From NCBI RefSeq assembly GCF_019668465.1, contig NZ_AP024828.1, forward strand, positions 2,170,001 to 2,234,000: a DNA stretch of 64,000 nt. Direction: 5' to 3'. The notes beneath the pieces were generated by a model that had not been told where the DNA came from, searched no databases, and saw only the letters and a list, made by a program, of their open reading frames with translations. Positions 42,801-51,844 of this stretch are shown here, one piece after another. A program made the translations under genes and the position numbers. This DNA comes from Mycobacterium senriense (lineage in GTDB: Bacteria; Actinomycetota; Actinomycetes; Mycobacteriales; Mycobacteriaceae). The stretch's first letter is position 1. Each line of letters starts with the position of its first letter.

Positions 42801-43079
42801 GGCCTCGCACGGGACGGTGACGGTCAAATCGGTGGCGACGTAGCCGATCAGCGGCGCGTCGACGCTGCCGAAGGTGCCGTTCTGCGGCCAGTTGAGTTGG
42901 GCGGTGGTCTGGTCGACCGGAAGCAGCGGGGTGGCGATCGCCAGCAGCACCCCGAGCAGCCCGGCGACGGAAGCGACCAGCCGGGCGATCCGGTGATTCG
43001 CTTCCGTGTCGTTCACGGAGCTAGATGCTAGTTCTTCAGGGGTACGGGGCCCCGTTTGAGGCGCAGTGTCGGTGCTCAT
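39804..43079 (-). CDS. embC: Arabinosyltransferase EmbC
   Basis: 1091 aa GT-C enzyme that elongates the alpha-1,5 arabinan of lipoarabinomannan. It has the family helices, the motif GANTSDDGYIL near residue 283, FTPTKWTHHF near 590, and a C-terminal carbohydrate-binding domain with WYRLPARD and FPCQRPFGHQNG. The Met of GYMANYYRW is at the ethambutol position. It follows aftA by 6 bp and ends at the terminator 39751-39789, separated from embA by embR and two other genes. Confidence 0.96.
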   Translation of the reverse strand: MSTDTAPQTGPRTPEELASSSVNDTEANHRIARLVASVAGLLGVLLAIATPLLPVDQTTAQLNWPQNGTFGSVDAPLIGYVATDLTVTVPCEAAAGLAGPGNAGKTVLLSTVPKQAPKAVDRGLLILRANNDLVLVVRNVPVVTAPLSQVLSPACQRLTFTAHADRITAEFVGLTQGPNAEHPGSPLRGEKSGYDFRPQIVGVFTDLSGPAPSGLKFSATIDTRYSSSPTPLKMAAMILGLVLTAAALIALHILDTADGTRHRRFLPARWWSIGGLDALVIGVLVWWHFVGANTSDDGYILTMARVSEHAGYMANYYRWLGTPEAPFGWYYDLLALWAHVSTTSVWMRLPTLAMALTCWWVISREVIPRLGHAVKQNRAAAWTAAGMFLAVWLPLDNGLRPEPIIALGILLTWCSVERAVATSRLLPVAIACIIGALTLFSGPTGIASIGALLVAVGPLRTILHRRYKRFGALPLVAPLLAAVTVTVILIFRDQTLTGEIQATMLKRAVGPSLSWFDEHLRYERLFMASPDGSVARRFAVLALVLALGITVAMSLRKGRIPGTAAGPSRRIVGITIISFVAMMFTPTKWTHHFGVFAGLAGPLGALAAVAVTSVAMRSRRNRTVYAAVVLFLVALSFASVNGWWYVSNFGVPWSNEFPAWHYAFATALLGLTVVVLLLAAWFHFVDPDNGPPKTRLGARAAGIVQSPLAIATWVLVVFEVVSLTLAMTDQYPAWSVGRSNLQALTGKSCGLADDVLVEQDAGAGMLTPVNASVADALGAGLSEAFTANGIPADVRADPVMERPGDRSFVNDEEKTGSNQAGTEGGTTPAPGINGSSAQLPFNLDPARTPVLGSWRSGIQVPAHLRSSWYRLPARDKAGPLLVVSAAGRFDPREVQVQWATDDQAAGGHPGGSFQFSDVGASPAWRNLRLPMSAIPGSATQIRLVADDEDLAPQHWIALTPPRTPQLRTLQDVVGSADPVFLDWLVGLAFPCQRPFGHQNGVDETPRWRILPDRFGAEANSPVMDNNGGGPLGITELLAKATTIATYLKDDWSRDWGSLQRLSPYYPDAQPAHLLLGTATRSGLWGPAPLRH

Positions 43080-43085
43080 CAGCAG

Positions 43086-45008
43086 TTACGTCCCGGGCTT
43101 GCGGATGGCCAGCACAAAAGGGCCGACGCTTTGGACGACGAAGCGCGGGTTGTCGAACAGGGCTCCGCGCAGATCGACGGTATACCGCCGCACGTTGGGC
43201 TGGTTGGGGTAGACGTCCTCGGCCAGCCGCAGCGTGTAGTTGCCTCCCGCGCCGCGGCGCATCAGGAAAACCGTCGGCGGGGGCCAGGGACAGGTGTCCA
43301 GGGCATGGATCAGCTCGTCGGCGGTCTTGAGGTCGGACCACTTGTTGATCTGCACGGCCCGCAGATCGAATTGCGCGAGCGGGTTGGCGTAGTGCGAGGT
43401 GAGGCCCTGGAATCCCCAGTACGGATAGAAGGACAGGAAGCTGTAGTCGGCGGTCATCACGACGGTCTGGTCGCGGGGCTTGCCGGTCACCTGGGTGATG
43501 GCGTGATCGATGGTGGCGTAGAACTTCTCGGCGCTGGGCGGCCGGCGGTCGCCGCGCTGCCCGTGACCGTCGGTGTCGGTGTAGGCGATGGTCAGGTCCG
43601 GTCGCAGCACGTCGGGGATGTCCTGGCTGAAGGCGATGGCGGCGGCCAGGCCGATGGCGCCGGCCACCGGGGCGATGGCGCGGCCCCAGCTGCGGTCGCG
43701 GCCCGCAGCGGCGAGCGCCTGGGCGAGTTCGAGGAAGCCGAATGCCCCGGCGGCGACCAGCAGCACACTCAGGGTCGGCTGCAGCCGGAACGACAGCAGG
43801 GTGGTGCGCGCCAGCGTGGTGAGCATGGACAGCAGCGACCACAGGTAGATCGCCAGCACGCCGATGGCCAGGGCGCCCGCCCGCACCGACGATCGGGCCC
43901 GCAGCACCAGCCACAGGGTGCCGATCAGGCAGACGACGCCCAGCAGCGTGAACTGCAGCATCGGGAAGGTCAACTCGGCGCCGTCGGCCGGCAGGTAATG
44001 CATGGCGCTGCCGGAGTTGCTGATCGGGCTGCGCACCGCTCGCACCACGAACGGCAACCACGTCGTGCAGGCGATCGCCACGGCGATGCCGGCGATGACG
44101 GCCAACCGGCGCAGCGGATCGAGGGCGACTCTGAGCCCGCCGGTCTTGCGGTTCCGCTGCCAGCGCACGCCGGCCAGCCACAGTGCCATCAATCCGACGG
44201 TGAACGCGCTGAACCCGAACAGCAGCGTGTACCAGGTGGCCGTCCAGCCGAGGAACAGCCCGGCGGCGATCACCGCGCCCCAGCCCGCACGGCCGCCCGC
44301 GTCCGGCCGGTCACCGGCGCGCAGGCCCGACCAGGTCAGCACCAGCATCGGCGGCAACAACACCGTGATCATCGCCGAGTAGGGCTCGGGAGAGCCGTAG
44401 GCCAGCGTCACCGCGGCCGTCGCGGTGGTGACGATCAGCGCGTATTCGAACCGGACCATCCGCCACCACAGCACCAGCGCGACCGCGACGGCGATGGTGA
44501 TCGAGGTGATGGCCCACGGCTTGAAGATCTCCCAGGCCGGCGCCCCACCGAGCGCCGCGGCGCGCCCGCCGATCCAGAACCAGCCCGGCGGGTAGTACGG
44601 CGGCAGCCCGAGATAGGTCATGTCGCGCAGGGCGGGGCTGTCCGCCAGGCGAGTCAGGTATTCGGTGCGGAACTGTTGATCTACGGAGATGCCGAACAGG
44701 TACAGCTTGGTCGCCCCGAGCGGCATGCCCAGCGTCACGACGGTGAACGCGGACACGAAGACCAGCCCGGCCAGTTGGGTCAGCAGCCGGCCGCGGGGGC
44801 TCGCGCAGCGCCGCCACACCCAGCCGACGGCGACCAGCCCGGCCAGGCAGCCGACCTGCCCGACGGTGGTCAGGGCGTGCAACTGATTGGAGGACGGGAA
44901 CGCCGGCCACTGCACCCGGGAGATGGCGACCAGCGAGACCACCGCGACGACAACCGCGACCAGCACCGCCAGAGCCATCTGGCCGAGGGTGGCCAGCGCG
45001 TTCCGCAT
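43086..45008 (-). CDS. aftA: Arabinofuranosyltransferase AftA
   Basis: 640 aa GT-C enzyme that adds the first arabinofuranose to galactan, priming arabinan. The N-terminal half is a bundle of membrane helices; the conserved loop [17 protein letters not shown] lies near residue 160 and a soluble C-terminal domain follows. I start at ATG 45008 ([11 protein letters not shown]), 2 bp after the dprE2 stop, rather than at 45092, where the frame overlaps dprE2. Length matches Mtb AftA (643 aa). Confidence 0.95.
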   Translation of the reverse strand: MRNALATLGQMALAVLVAVVVAVVSLVAISRVQWPAFPSSNQLHALTTVGQVGCLAGLVAVGWVWRRCASPRGRLLTQLAGLVFVSAFTVVTLGMPLGATKLYLFGISVDQQFRTEYLTRLADSPALRDMTYLGLPPYYPPGWFWIGGRAAALGGAPAWEIFKPWAITSITIAVAVALVLWWRMVRFEYALIVTTATAAVTLAYGSPEPYSAMITVLLPPMLVLTWSGLRAGDRPDAGGRAGWGAVIAAGLFLGWTATWYTLLFGFSAFTVGLMALWLAGVRWQRNRKTGGLRVALDPLRRLAVIAGIAVAIACTTWLPFVVRAVRSPISNSGSAMHYLPADGAELTFPMLQFTLLGVVCLIGTLWLVLRARSSVRAGALAIGVLAIYLWSLLSMLTTLARTTLLSFRLQPTLSVLLVAAGAFGFLELAQALAAAGRDRSWGRAIAPVAGAIGLAAAIAFSQDIPDVLRPDLTIAYTDTDGHGQRGDRRPPSAEKFYATIDHAITQVTGKPRDQTVVMTADYSFLSFYPYWGFQGLTSHYANPLAQFDLRAVQINKWSDLKTADELIHALDTCPWPPPTVFLMRRGAGGNYTLRLAEDVYPNQPNVRRYTVDLRGALFDNPRFVVQSVGPFVLAIRKPGT

Positions 45009-45010
45009 TA

Positions 45011-45775
45011 TCAGATGGGAAGCTTGCGGAAGATGGGACGCGGGACGTGTCGCAACACCATCATCACATAACGGAATGCTGCTGGTGCCCAAACCAATTC
45101 CTTACCTTTGGCGGCCGCGGTCACCGCGAGGTTGGCGACGTATTCCTTATCGACGGTCAGTGGCGCTTCCTTGACGTGCGCGCTCATCCGGGTACGCACC
45201 TGGCCGGGCCGGATCACCAGGACGCGAACTCCATACTCGCGCAACGCTTCTCCGAGTCCCAGGTAAAAGCCGTCCAGTCCCGCCTTGGTGGAGCCGTAGA
45301 CGAAGTTGGACCGCCGCACCCGCTCACCGGCCGCCGAGCTCATCGCGATGATCTGGCCGAAGCCCTGGGCGCGCATCTTCTCGCCCAGCAGCACTCCCAC
45401 CGAAACCGCCGCGGTGTAGTTGATTTCGACGGCCTGCACCGCCTTGTGCTGGTTCTGCCACAGCTCCTCGGCGTCCCCCAGGATGCCGAACGCGACGATG
45501 GCCACGTCAACGTCACCGTTGGCGAAGGCCGCGTCGATCATCTTCGGGTGGGCGTCGGGATCGGTGGCTTCGAAATCGATCAGCTCGACCGAGCGCGCGC
45601 CGGCGGCCCGCATCTGCGCCACCGCGGCGTCGCGGCCGGGGTCGCCGGGCATGGCGGCCAACACAATCCGGGCGTGCGCGTTCTGCAGGTAGCGTTCGCA
45701 GATGGCCAGGCCGATCTCGGAGGTACCGCCGAGCAGCAGAATGGTCTGCGGATTACCTACGGCATCGAGCACCAT
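45011..45775 (-). CDS. dprE2: Decaprenylphosphoryl-2-keto-ribose reductase DprE2
   Basis: 254 aa short-chain dehydrogenase. It reduces the 2-keto intermediate made by DprE1 to decaprenylphosphoryl arabinose, using NADH/NADPH. The nucleotide motif [10 protein letters not shown] starts at residue 14, and the catalytic Ser-Tyr-Lys set is visible as MSSAAG and YGSTKAG near residue 160. The ATG directly follows the dprE1 TAA, giving tight coupling with its partner. Confidence 0.96.
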   Translation of the reverse strand: MVLDAVGNPQTILLLGGTSEIGLAICERYLQNAHARIVLAAMPGDPGRDAAVAQMRAAGARSVELIDFEATDPDAHPKMIDAAFANGDVDVAIVAFGILGDAEELWQNQHKAVQAVEINYTAAVSVGVLLGEKMRAQGFGQIIAMSSAAGERVRRSNFVYGSTKAGLDGFYLGLGEALREYGVRVLVIRPGQVRTRMSAHVKEAPLTVDKEYVANLAVTAAAKGKELVWAPAAFRYVMMVLRHVPRPIFRKLPI

Positions 45776-47167
45776 TTAGAGCAGCTCCAAACGTCGGGCC
45801 ATGTCGGAGGCGAACACCCCTGTCGGATCCACCTTGCGTCGCACGGCGATCCACTCGTCGATGCGCGGGTACATGGCGTGGAAGGTTTCGGCGCTCACGC
45901 GGGAGTCCTTGGCGGTGTAGACCCTTCCGCCGAATTCCAGCACGCGCCTGTCGAGTTCGTTGAGGAACTCGTTGATCCCCGGCTTGTTGGGGAAGTCCAT
46001 GGCGACGTTCCAGCCCGCCATCGGGAAGCTCAGCGGTGCGCGGTTGCCCGGCCCGAAAAGCTTGAACACGTTCAGCGCCGAGTAGTGGCCGGTGGTCTGG
46101 ATCCAGCGGATGATGGCCTTGAACTCATTCATCGCGTCCGGCGGAACCAGGAACTGGTGTTGCGCGAAACCCCTTGGGCCGTAAGCGTTATTCCAGCCAC
46201 TGACCAGGTCGAGCATGTGATAGAACTGCGACAGGTTCTGGATCTTTCCGCTGTAGGTCCCGCCCAGCCGGTAGTACACCTCGCCGATCGCCATGAATGA
46301 CAGCTTGTTCATCGCACTGATCGGGAACACGTCGGGCACCGTCAACAGCTGCGGCGCATCGAATTTCAACGGGTTTTTGGCCAGCTTCTCCGGCAGCTGA
46401 TCGAGCTTGGCCAGGCTGCCCCGGCTGACCGAGGCCCGGCCCAGCTTCGGCGGCGGACTGATCAGGTCGAACCACGCGCTGGAGTAGGTGTAGTTGGCCT
46501 CGCTGCCGTCGAGGTGAACGGCGACCGTTTCGTCGAGGTCGTGGGTGGCGACACCGTCGGCGATGAAGTACGCCGTCTCCGTCGGCGTCATGGCGATGGT
46601 GGCGCGCAGCACGATCCCGGTCAGGCCGTTGCCGCCGATGGTCGCCCAGAACAGGTCGGCATCGTCCCCGTCGGGGGTGATGGTGCGGACGGTGCCGTCG
46701 GCCATGAGCAGGTCCATCGACCGGACGTGGTTACCGAAGCTGCCCGCGCTGTGGTGGTTCTTGCCGTGGATGTCGCAGGCGATCGCGCCGCCGACGGTGA
46801 CCTGGCGCGTTCCCGGCAGCACCGGCACCCACAGCCCGAACGGCAGCGCCGCCTTCATCAGCTGGTCCAGGCTGACGCCGGCGTCGACGTCGACCAGCCG
46901 GGTGTCGGCGCTGATCGAGTGGATGCGGTTGAGCCCGGTCATGTCGATCACCAGGCCGCCACCGTTTTGGGCGTTGTCGCCGTAGGACCGGCCCAGCCCG
47001 CGGGCGATCACGCCCCGGCTGTTGGGATCGCCCGAGTCGGCCACCCGGGCCACCGCCTTGCCGATCACCTCGGGATCGCGGGCAGAGAGCACCTGGGCCA
47101 CCGACGGTGCGGTGCGCCCGAAGCCCATCAGCCGGGCGGGCTTGGTCGGGGGATCGGTGCTCGACAT
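45776..47167 (-). CDS. dprE1: Decaprenylphosphoryl-beta-D-ribose 2-oxidase DprE1, Ala at the benzothiazinone site
   Basis: 463 aa FAD oxidoreductase that oxidises decaprenylphosphoryl ribose in the DPA pathway. The FAD-binding PCMH region contains [16 protein letters not shown] and [21 protein letters not shown]; the C-terminal half contains [13 protein letters not shown]. The start MSSTDPP at 47167 matches the Mtb start region. Residue 389 (codon 46001-46003), in GWNVAMDFP, is Ala where Mtb has Cys387, the covalent target of benzothiazinones. TACCCT 8 bases before the ATG and no clear ribosome site suggest a near-leaderless mRNA. Confidence 0.97.
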   Translation of the reverse strand: MSSTDPPTKPARLMGFGRTAPSVAQVLSARDPEVIGKAVARVADSGDPNSRGVIARGLGRSYGDNAQNGGGLVIDMTGLNRIHSISADTRLVDVDAGVSLDQLMKAALPFGLWVPVLPGTRQVTVGGAIACDIHGKNHHSAGSFGNHVRSMDLLMADGTVRTITPDGDDADLFWATIGGNGLTGIVLRATIAMTPTETAYFIADGVATHDLDETVAVHLDGSEANYTYSSAWFDLISPPPKLGRASVSRGSLAKLDQLPEKLAKNPLKFDAPQLLTVPDVFPISAMNKLSFMAIGEVYYRLGGTYSGKIQNLSQFYHMLDLVSGWNNAYGPRGFAQHQFLVPPDAMNEFKAIIRWIQTTGHYSALNVFKLFGPGNRAPLSFPMAGWNVAMDFPNKPGINEFLNELDRRVLEFGGRVYTAKDSRVSAETFHAMYPRIDEWIAVRRKVDPTGVFASDMARRLELL

Positions 47168-47199
47168 CGTCAAAGAGGGTACCGCTTGCCGAGGGCGGC

Positions 47200-47634
47200 T
47201 CAGCGGATGCGGAAGATTACGGCCCGCTGCACGACGAAGTTGATCACCGTCGCGGTGCCCTGCGCGATCACGAACGCGACGAGCGGCGCCCAGCCGCGGT
47301 AGTGCAGAAGCGCCAGGCACACGTGGTTGAGCCCGACCTGCACGGCGAACGTGATGGCGTAGAGGACCATGACCGCGACGAACCGGGCGGTGCTGGGCGA
47401 CGCCTGGAAGGTCCAGCGCCGGTTGATCAGGTAGGCGGTGATGGTGCCGACGATGAAGCTGGTGGCCTTGGACAGGTCAACCTGGACGCCCACGACTTTC
47501 CACAGCAGCAGGTAGAGCCCGAAGTCCACGATCCCCGCCAGGCCACCGGTGACGACGAACCGGGTGACCTGCGTCGTCAGGCTCAAGTGCGGGCGCGCGT
47601 CTTCAGACGCGGCATCGGGCAGCGGGGCAACCAT
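47200..47634 (-). CDS. GtrA-family membrane protein
   Basis: 144 aa with four membrane helices (about 24-45, 52-72, 84-104, 115-137), equivalent to Mtb Rv3789. GtrA proteins were proposed as flippases for polyprenyl-linked sugars; Mtb Rv3789 has been linked to arabinan assembly, perhaps as an anchor protein interacting with other factors. It lies just upstream of dprE1 on the same strand, in keeping with a role in DPA supply or use. Confidence 0.85.
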   Translation of the reverse strand: MVAPLPDAASEDARPHLSLTTQVTRFVVTGGLAGIVDFGLYLLLWKVVGVQVDLSKATSFIVGTITAYLINRRWTFQASPSTARFVAVMVLYAITFAVQVGLNHVCLALLHYRGWAPLVAFVIAQGTATVINFVVQRAVIFRIR

Positions 47635-47677
47635 CGAGGGGAGTCTAACGGGGCCGGCGGGCGCTCCCCGGCAAGCG

Positions 47678-48157
47678 TCAGCGGGGCAGCTTGACCGAGA
47701 TCAGCTCGACCTGGTTCTCGCCCTGCGGCGTCGAGTAGGTCACCTTGTCGCCCGGTTTGCGCCCGGCCAGGGCCTGGGCCAGGGGGCTGCGCGCGGTCAG
47801 CGTCTCGGCCTCCCGGCCGACGGGAGTCTCCTCGACGATAGAGATCACGTGCATCGTGACGACTTCACCGTCGGAGAACCGCAGGGTCACCTCGGTGCCG
47901 CCGGGCAGCGTCTCCGACGCATCGGCGTCGGATGGCCCGGCCCGCAATCGCCGGTCCAACTCGTTGATCCGGTCGGTGAGCACCACCAGTTCCTCTGCCC
48001 GCTGGATCGCCTCGGCGGCGTCGCCATGATCGCCCACCATGCCGCGGTCGTTCTTGACCTCGGCCTCGAGCCGGTCACGCCGTTGCCGTAGCCGGTCCAG
48101 CTCAGCTTCGAGGTTGTTCCGCGCGGCGTCCGCTGCCGATGGGACCTTTTTGCTCAC
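47678..48157 (-). CDS. GreA/GreB-family transcription-factor homologue
   Basis: 159 aa, equivalent to Mtb Rv3788. An N-terminal coiled coil (about 10-75, [17 protein letters not shown]) and a C-terminal FKBP-like domain (about 90-158) containing [19 protein letters not shown] give the Gre fold that enters the RNA polymerase secondary channel. The Mtb protein is reported as a Gre-like inhibitor rather than a cleavage factor. GTG 48157 is preferred because GAAAGG precedes it and the sequence then matches MSKKV-type starts; the frame opens 25 codons earlier. Confidence 0.85.
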   Translation of the reverse strand: MSKKVPSAADAARNNLEAELDRLRQRRDRLEAEVKNDRGMVGDHGDAAEAIQRAEELVVLTDRINELDRRLRAGPSDADASETLPGGTEVTLRFSDGEVVTMHVISIVEETPVGREAETLTARSPLAQALAGRKPGDKVTYSTPQGENQVELISVKLPR

Positions 48158-48259
48158 GTCGGTGGACCTTTCGACCGGTTGCGCAGATGGCGTTCCAGTG
48201 TGACACCACCACGACGCACCCGCCACCATCATGGGCCGCGTGGCCGTCGGATTGGCCTG

Positions 48260-49138
48260 TCACCGGCGCATCGGCGCACGCATCGCGTCGAGCCCGTCCC
48301 CGGCCGTCGCGGCGATCGTGCTCCGCACCATGTGGCGCGGCTCTCGCGCCGGCCACGGCCGGCCGCGGTGCATGATCGCGCGGTTGTCCCACATCACCAC
48401 GTCGCCCTTGCGCCACGAGTGCAGGTAGCGCGCTCCGGGGGCGGTCGCCGCCTGGGTCAGCTCGGCCAGCAGCTCTTGCGCCGCGGTCCGCCCCATGCCC
48501 TCGATCGCGAAGGTGTGCGAGGCCATGTACAGCGCCTTGCGGCCATTGACCGGGTTCTTCCACACAAGACGCCAGCATTGCGGCGGCAGCGCCGCCCGCT
48601 CAGCCGGCCCGACAAGGTCGGGCGCGATCTTGGCGCGCGAAAAGGCGTATTCGTGCCAGGCGAACGAATTCTCCAACCGGCGCTGCAGCGCCGGGTCGAG
48701 GCGCTCGAAGGCAAGCCGGGTGGAGACGTACTCGGTCTCGCCTCCCCGTGCCGGAACGATGCGCGACGACAGCACCGAAGCGAGCGCCGGCACCCGCTTG
48801 AACGAACTGTCGGTGTGCCACAGCTGGTTCGCCTTGTTTTCAAGGGCGAGCCGGTGGTCTGCGGGCACCACGTTGCCCTCCTCGTCGAGTGTCTTGAGGA
48901 CGACGAGGTTGCTGCCGGCGCCCACCGACCCCGGCTTGGTGACCTCGAGCGGGCCGAACCGGCGGGTGAAGGCGAGTTGTGCTTCGTCGGTGACGTCCTG
49001 GTCACGAAAGACCAGAACCGAATGCTCCTCGAACGCCGCGCGCACCGCCGCGTATGCGGCGTCGGCCGCCGCAACCTCGTCCGTGGTGACTCCGCGCACT
49101 TCCGCGGCAAAGCCCGGGCCCAGCGGCACGATGTCCAT
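48260..49138 (-). CDS. TauD/TfdA-type 2-oxoglutarate-dependent dioxygenase
   Basis: 292 aa non-haem iron dioxygenase. Iron ligands His108 and Asp110 in WHTDSSF and His257 in NRAIMHRG are present, with Arg272 in RHMVRST as the likely 2-oxoglutarate anchor. ATG 49138 has GGAGGG 7 bases upstream; the longer frame to 49186 is unlikely. It resembles enzymes acting on 2,4-D-like aryloxyacids or organosulfonates/sulfates; the substrate cannot be assigned. It breaks the line between the gre-like gene and the galactan exporter. Confidence 0.85.
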   Translation of the reverse strand: MDIVPLGPGFAAEVRGVTTDEVAAADAAYAAVRAAFEEHSVLVFRDQDVTDEAQLAFTRRFGPLEVTKPGSVGAGSNLVVLKTLDEEGNVVPADHRLALENKANQLWHTDSSFKRVPALASVLSSRIVPARGGETEYVSTRLAFERLDPALQRRLENSFAWHEYAFSRAKIAPDLVGPAERAALPPQCWRLVWKNPVNGRKALYMASHTFAIEGMGRTAAQELLAELTQAATAPGARYLHSWRKGDVVMWDNRAIMHRGRPWPAREPRHMVRSTIAATAGDGLDAMRAPMRR

Positions 49139-49240
49139 CGCGCGCCCTCCATCGCGTTCGAGGTCTGAGCACGACTTTCCACCCAAAGCGGGTCCGCGGC
49201 AACCAAGCCGGCGCGGGGCCTCGAGCGACCGCCCGCCGGG

Positions 49241-50071
49241 CTACACCCAGTAGGGCACCCGGGCGCGGTATTGGCGCATCGCGAAGGCCGCCAGGATCCA
49301 GCCGACGGCCGTCAGCACCAGCACCACGGCCCAGTGCCGCAATTCCTGATGCGACCCGAGCAGCGGGGCGCGAACGATGTCCAGATAGTGCAGCAGCGGG
49401 TTGAGTTCGACGATCTTCGACCACCGTCCGGCGCCCTGCTGCCGCAAGGTGTCGTCGTTCCAGATGATCGGCGTCATGAAGAACAGCAGCTGCACGATCG
49501 AAAACAGCAACGGGCCGATGTCGCGATAGCGGGTCGCCAGGATGCCGAAACACAGTGACACCCAGATGCAGTTGAGTACGATCAGCGCCAACGCCGGGAT
49601 CACCGAAAGATCGGCCCACGACCACGGTTTGGGGAAGATCATCGCGATGACGACGTAGATGACGATGTTGTGTGCGAACAGGATCATCTGCCGCCACACC
49701 AGCCGGTAGACGTGCACGCTCAGCGGCGTGGGCAGTTGCTTGATCAGTCCCTCGTTGGCGACGAAGACGTCGGCGCCCTCCAGGATGGCGGCGTTGATCA
49801 GGTTCCAGATGATCAGCCCCAGCGTCACATACGGCAGATGCAGCGACAGCTCGAGATGAAACAGCTTGGAGTACAGGCCGCCCATCGCCACGGCCGTGGT
49901 CCCGGTCGCGATGGTGATCCAGAACGGCCCCAGCACCGAGCGGCGGTAGCGCTGCTTGATGTCCTGCCACCCCAGGTGCAGCCAGAGCTCGTGCCGGTGG
50001 AAGCCGTCGGCGAGATCGCCCCGCGCGCGGGTGAAGGTCCGCGACTGTGCCGCCGCGTCGAAAAACGTCAT
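49241..50071 (-). CDS. wzm: Galactan ABC exporter permease Wzm
   Basis: 276 aa ABC-2 type permease, equivalent to Mtb Rv3783. Six membrane helices follow a cytoplasmic amphipathic start containing HELWLHLGWQDIKQRYRRSVLGPFW, the signature of polysaccharide exporters (quoted region spans about residues 28-52). With Wzt it exports lipid-linked galactan. ATG 50071 overlaps the glfT1 stop by 4 bp; the longer open frame upstream is inside glfT1. Confidence 0.92.
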   Translation of the reverse strand: MTFFDAAAQSRTFTRARGDLADGFHRHELWLHLGWQDIKQRYRRSVLGPFWITIATGTTAVAMGGLYSKLFHLELSLHLPYVTLGLIIWNLINAAILEGADVFVANEGLIKQLPTPLSVHVYRLVWRQMILFAHNIVIYVVIAMIFPKPWSWADLSVIPALALIVLNCIWVSLCFGILATRYRDIGPLLFSIVQLLFFMTPIIWNDDTLRQQGAGRWSKIVELNPLLHYLDIVRAPLLGSHQELRHWAVVLVLTAVGWILAAFAMRQYRARVPYWV

Positions 50072-50988
50072 CGGGAACCTCCCGCATCGTGCTTGCCGAA
50101 CTGCTCGCGACGGCCTAAACGCCGCAACCTGATCCATTCCAGCAGGCCGCGCGGGTCGCGACGGGTCACCAGGAAGAACCAGCCGAACCGCACCCACTCC
50201 TGCACCAGCAGCTTGCGCAGGCCGGGCTGCGACAGCAGGTAGCCGCGGTTGCGGTAGGTATAGAACCGCTTGGTGTCGTCGTCGGGATACTGGGTGTGCA
50301 TGCGGCCACCCAGAATCGGGCGGAATTCGTCGGATCCGCAGGGGTGCAAGTAGATCGTGTCCAGGCACGTCCCGAACGGCAGGCCGGAGCGAACCAGCCG
50401 GCGGTGCATCTCCACCTCGTCGCCGCGGATGAACAGCCGCAGATCCGGAACGCCGATCGCGTCCAGGGTGGCGGCCCGGAACAGGGCGCCGTTGAACAGC
50501 GAGGCGATCCCGAACAGCAGGTCTTGGTCCGCCTCGGTGCGCAATTCGCTTACGTGCCTGCGCCATACCAGGCCGCGCCGCAGCGGGAACGCCAGCCGCT
50601 GCGGGTCGTCCATATTGCAGACCATCGGCGATACCTCGGCCAGGCCGTGCTTCTCGGCGCAGGCCAGCAGAGTGGCCAGCACGTTCGAGTCCTGCGGGCG
50701 CCCGTCGTCGTCGGCCAGCCACACCCAGTCGGCGCCCCGGGCCAATGCGTGCAGCATGCCCAGCGCGAAACCTCCTGCGCCGCCGAGGTTTCGGTGCGAT
50801 GCCAAGTAGGTCGTCGGGATCGGTTGGCCGGCAACCAGATCGCGGATCCGGCCGTCGCGCGGACCGTCGTTATCCACCACGATGAGATGATCGGGCAGCC
50901 GGGTCTGCGTGCTTAGCACGTCCAGCGACTTGGCCAGCTCGTCGGGGCGCCGGTGGGTGACGACGACGGCGACGACTGTCTCACTCAT
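50068..50988 (-). CDS. glfT1: Galactofuranosyltransferase GlfT1
   Basis: 306 aa GT2-family enzyme that adds the first two Galf residues to decaprenyl-PP-GlcNAc-Rha, priming galactan for GlfT2. The nucleotide-sugar region VVVTHRRPDELAKSL is at the N-terminus, the metal motif WLADDDGRPQ near residue 92 and an FIRGDEVEMHRR acceptor/catalytic block near 190. ATG 50988 matches Mtb GlfT1 (304 aa) and overlaps the wzt stop by 8 bp, placing it between the two exporter genes. Confidence 0.94.
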   Translation of the reverse strand: MSETVVAVVVTHRRPDELAKSLDVLSTQTRLPDHLIVVDNDGPRDGRIRDLVAGQPIPTTYLASHRNLGGAGGFALGMLHALARGADWVWLADDDGRPQDSNVLATLLACAEKHGLAEVSPMVCNMDDPQRLAFPLRRGLVWRRHVSELRTEADQDLLFGIASLFNGALFRAATLDAIGVPDLRLFIRGDEVEMHRRLVRSGLPFGTCLDTIYLHPCGSDEFRPILGGRMHTQYPDDDTKRFYTYRNRGYLLSQPGLRKLLVQEWVRFGWFFLVTRRDPRGLLEWIRLRRLGRREQFGKHDAGGSR

Positions 50989-51829
50989 CCCCGGATGCTC
51001 TTTGGGCCAGGGGTGTCTCGACCCGATTCGCGTGCTGGTCCTCTTCGAGCACCTCGCGGACGTGGCGGGCGGCGTCCTCCCCTTCATAGGCGCGCACCAC
51101 GTCTTCGATGCCGCCGGACATGCGGATGACGCCGTGGTCGATCCACATCGCCGTCTTGCACAGCCGGGCCAGGAATTCGTTGGAATGGCTGGCGAACACC
51201 AGGATTCCGGAGCGCTCCACCAGACTCTGCAATCGCGATTGTGCTTTCTTCAGAAAGTCTGCGTCCACCGCGCCGATGCCCTCGTCGAGCAGCAGGATCT
51301 CGGGGTCGATGCTGGTGACCACGCCCATCGCCAGCCGCACCCGCATGCCGGTGGAATAGGTGCGCAGCGGCATCGACAGGTAGTCACCCAGTTCGGTGAA
51401 CTCGGCGATCTCATCGACCTTGGACAGCATCTGCTTTCGCGTCTGACCCAGGAACAGGCCGCGAATGATGATGTTCTCGTAGCCGGAGATCTCGGGGTCC
51501 ATGCCGACGCCGAGATCGAAGACCGGCGCCACCCGGCCGGTGACCGTCGCCCAGCCCCGGGTGGGTTCGTAGATGCCCGAAAGTAGCCGCAGCAGAGTCG
51601 ATTTGCCTGCCCCGTTGTGGCCGACCAGCCCGACCCGGTCGCCAAGCTCGAGGGACATGGTGATATCCCGCAGCGCTTCGACCACCACCACGTTGGAGCT
51701 GTTGCGGCCGATCGTGCCGCCGGCCTTGCCCAGGAATGCCTTCTTCAACGAGCGTGATTTGGCGTCGAAGATGGGAAACTCCACCCACGCGTTGTGCGTC
51801 TCGATGTGAGGACCAGAATCCGGCGCCAT
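50981..51829 (-). CDS. wzt: Galactan ABC exporter ATPase Wzt
   Basis: 282 aa ATPase, equivalent to Mtb Rv3781. Walker A is GHNGAGKST (70-78), the ABC signature is YSTGMRVRLAMG near residue 157 and Walker B is ILLLDEGIGAVD near 178, with the switch His in FASHSN. The degenerate signature is typical of Wzt-type O-antigen/teichoic acid exporters. There is no C-terminal carbohydrate-binding domain, so export should not depend on a chain cap. Confidence 0.93.
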   Translation of the reverse strand: MAPDSGPHIETHNAWVEFPIFDAKSRSLKKAFLGKAGGTIGRNSSNVVVVEALRDITMSLELGDRVGLVGHNGAGKSTLLRLLSGIYEPTRGWATVTGRVAPVFDLGVGMDPEISGYENIIIRGLFLGQTRKQMLSKVDEIAEFTELGDYLSMPLRTYSTGMRVRLAMGVVTSIDPEILLLDEGIGAVDADFLKKAQSRLQSLVERSGILVFASHSNEFLARLCKTAMWIDHGVIRMSGGIEDVVRAYEGEDAARHVREVLEEDQHANRVETPLAQRASGDE

Positions 51830-51844
51830 TGATGCTGCGTCTGC

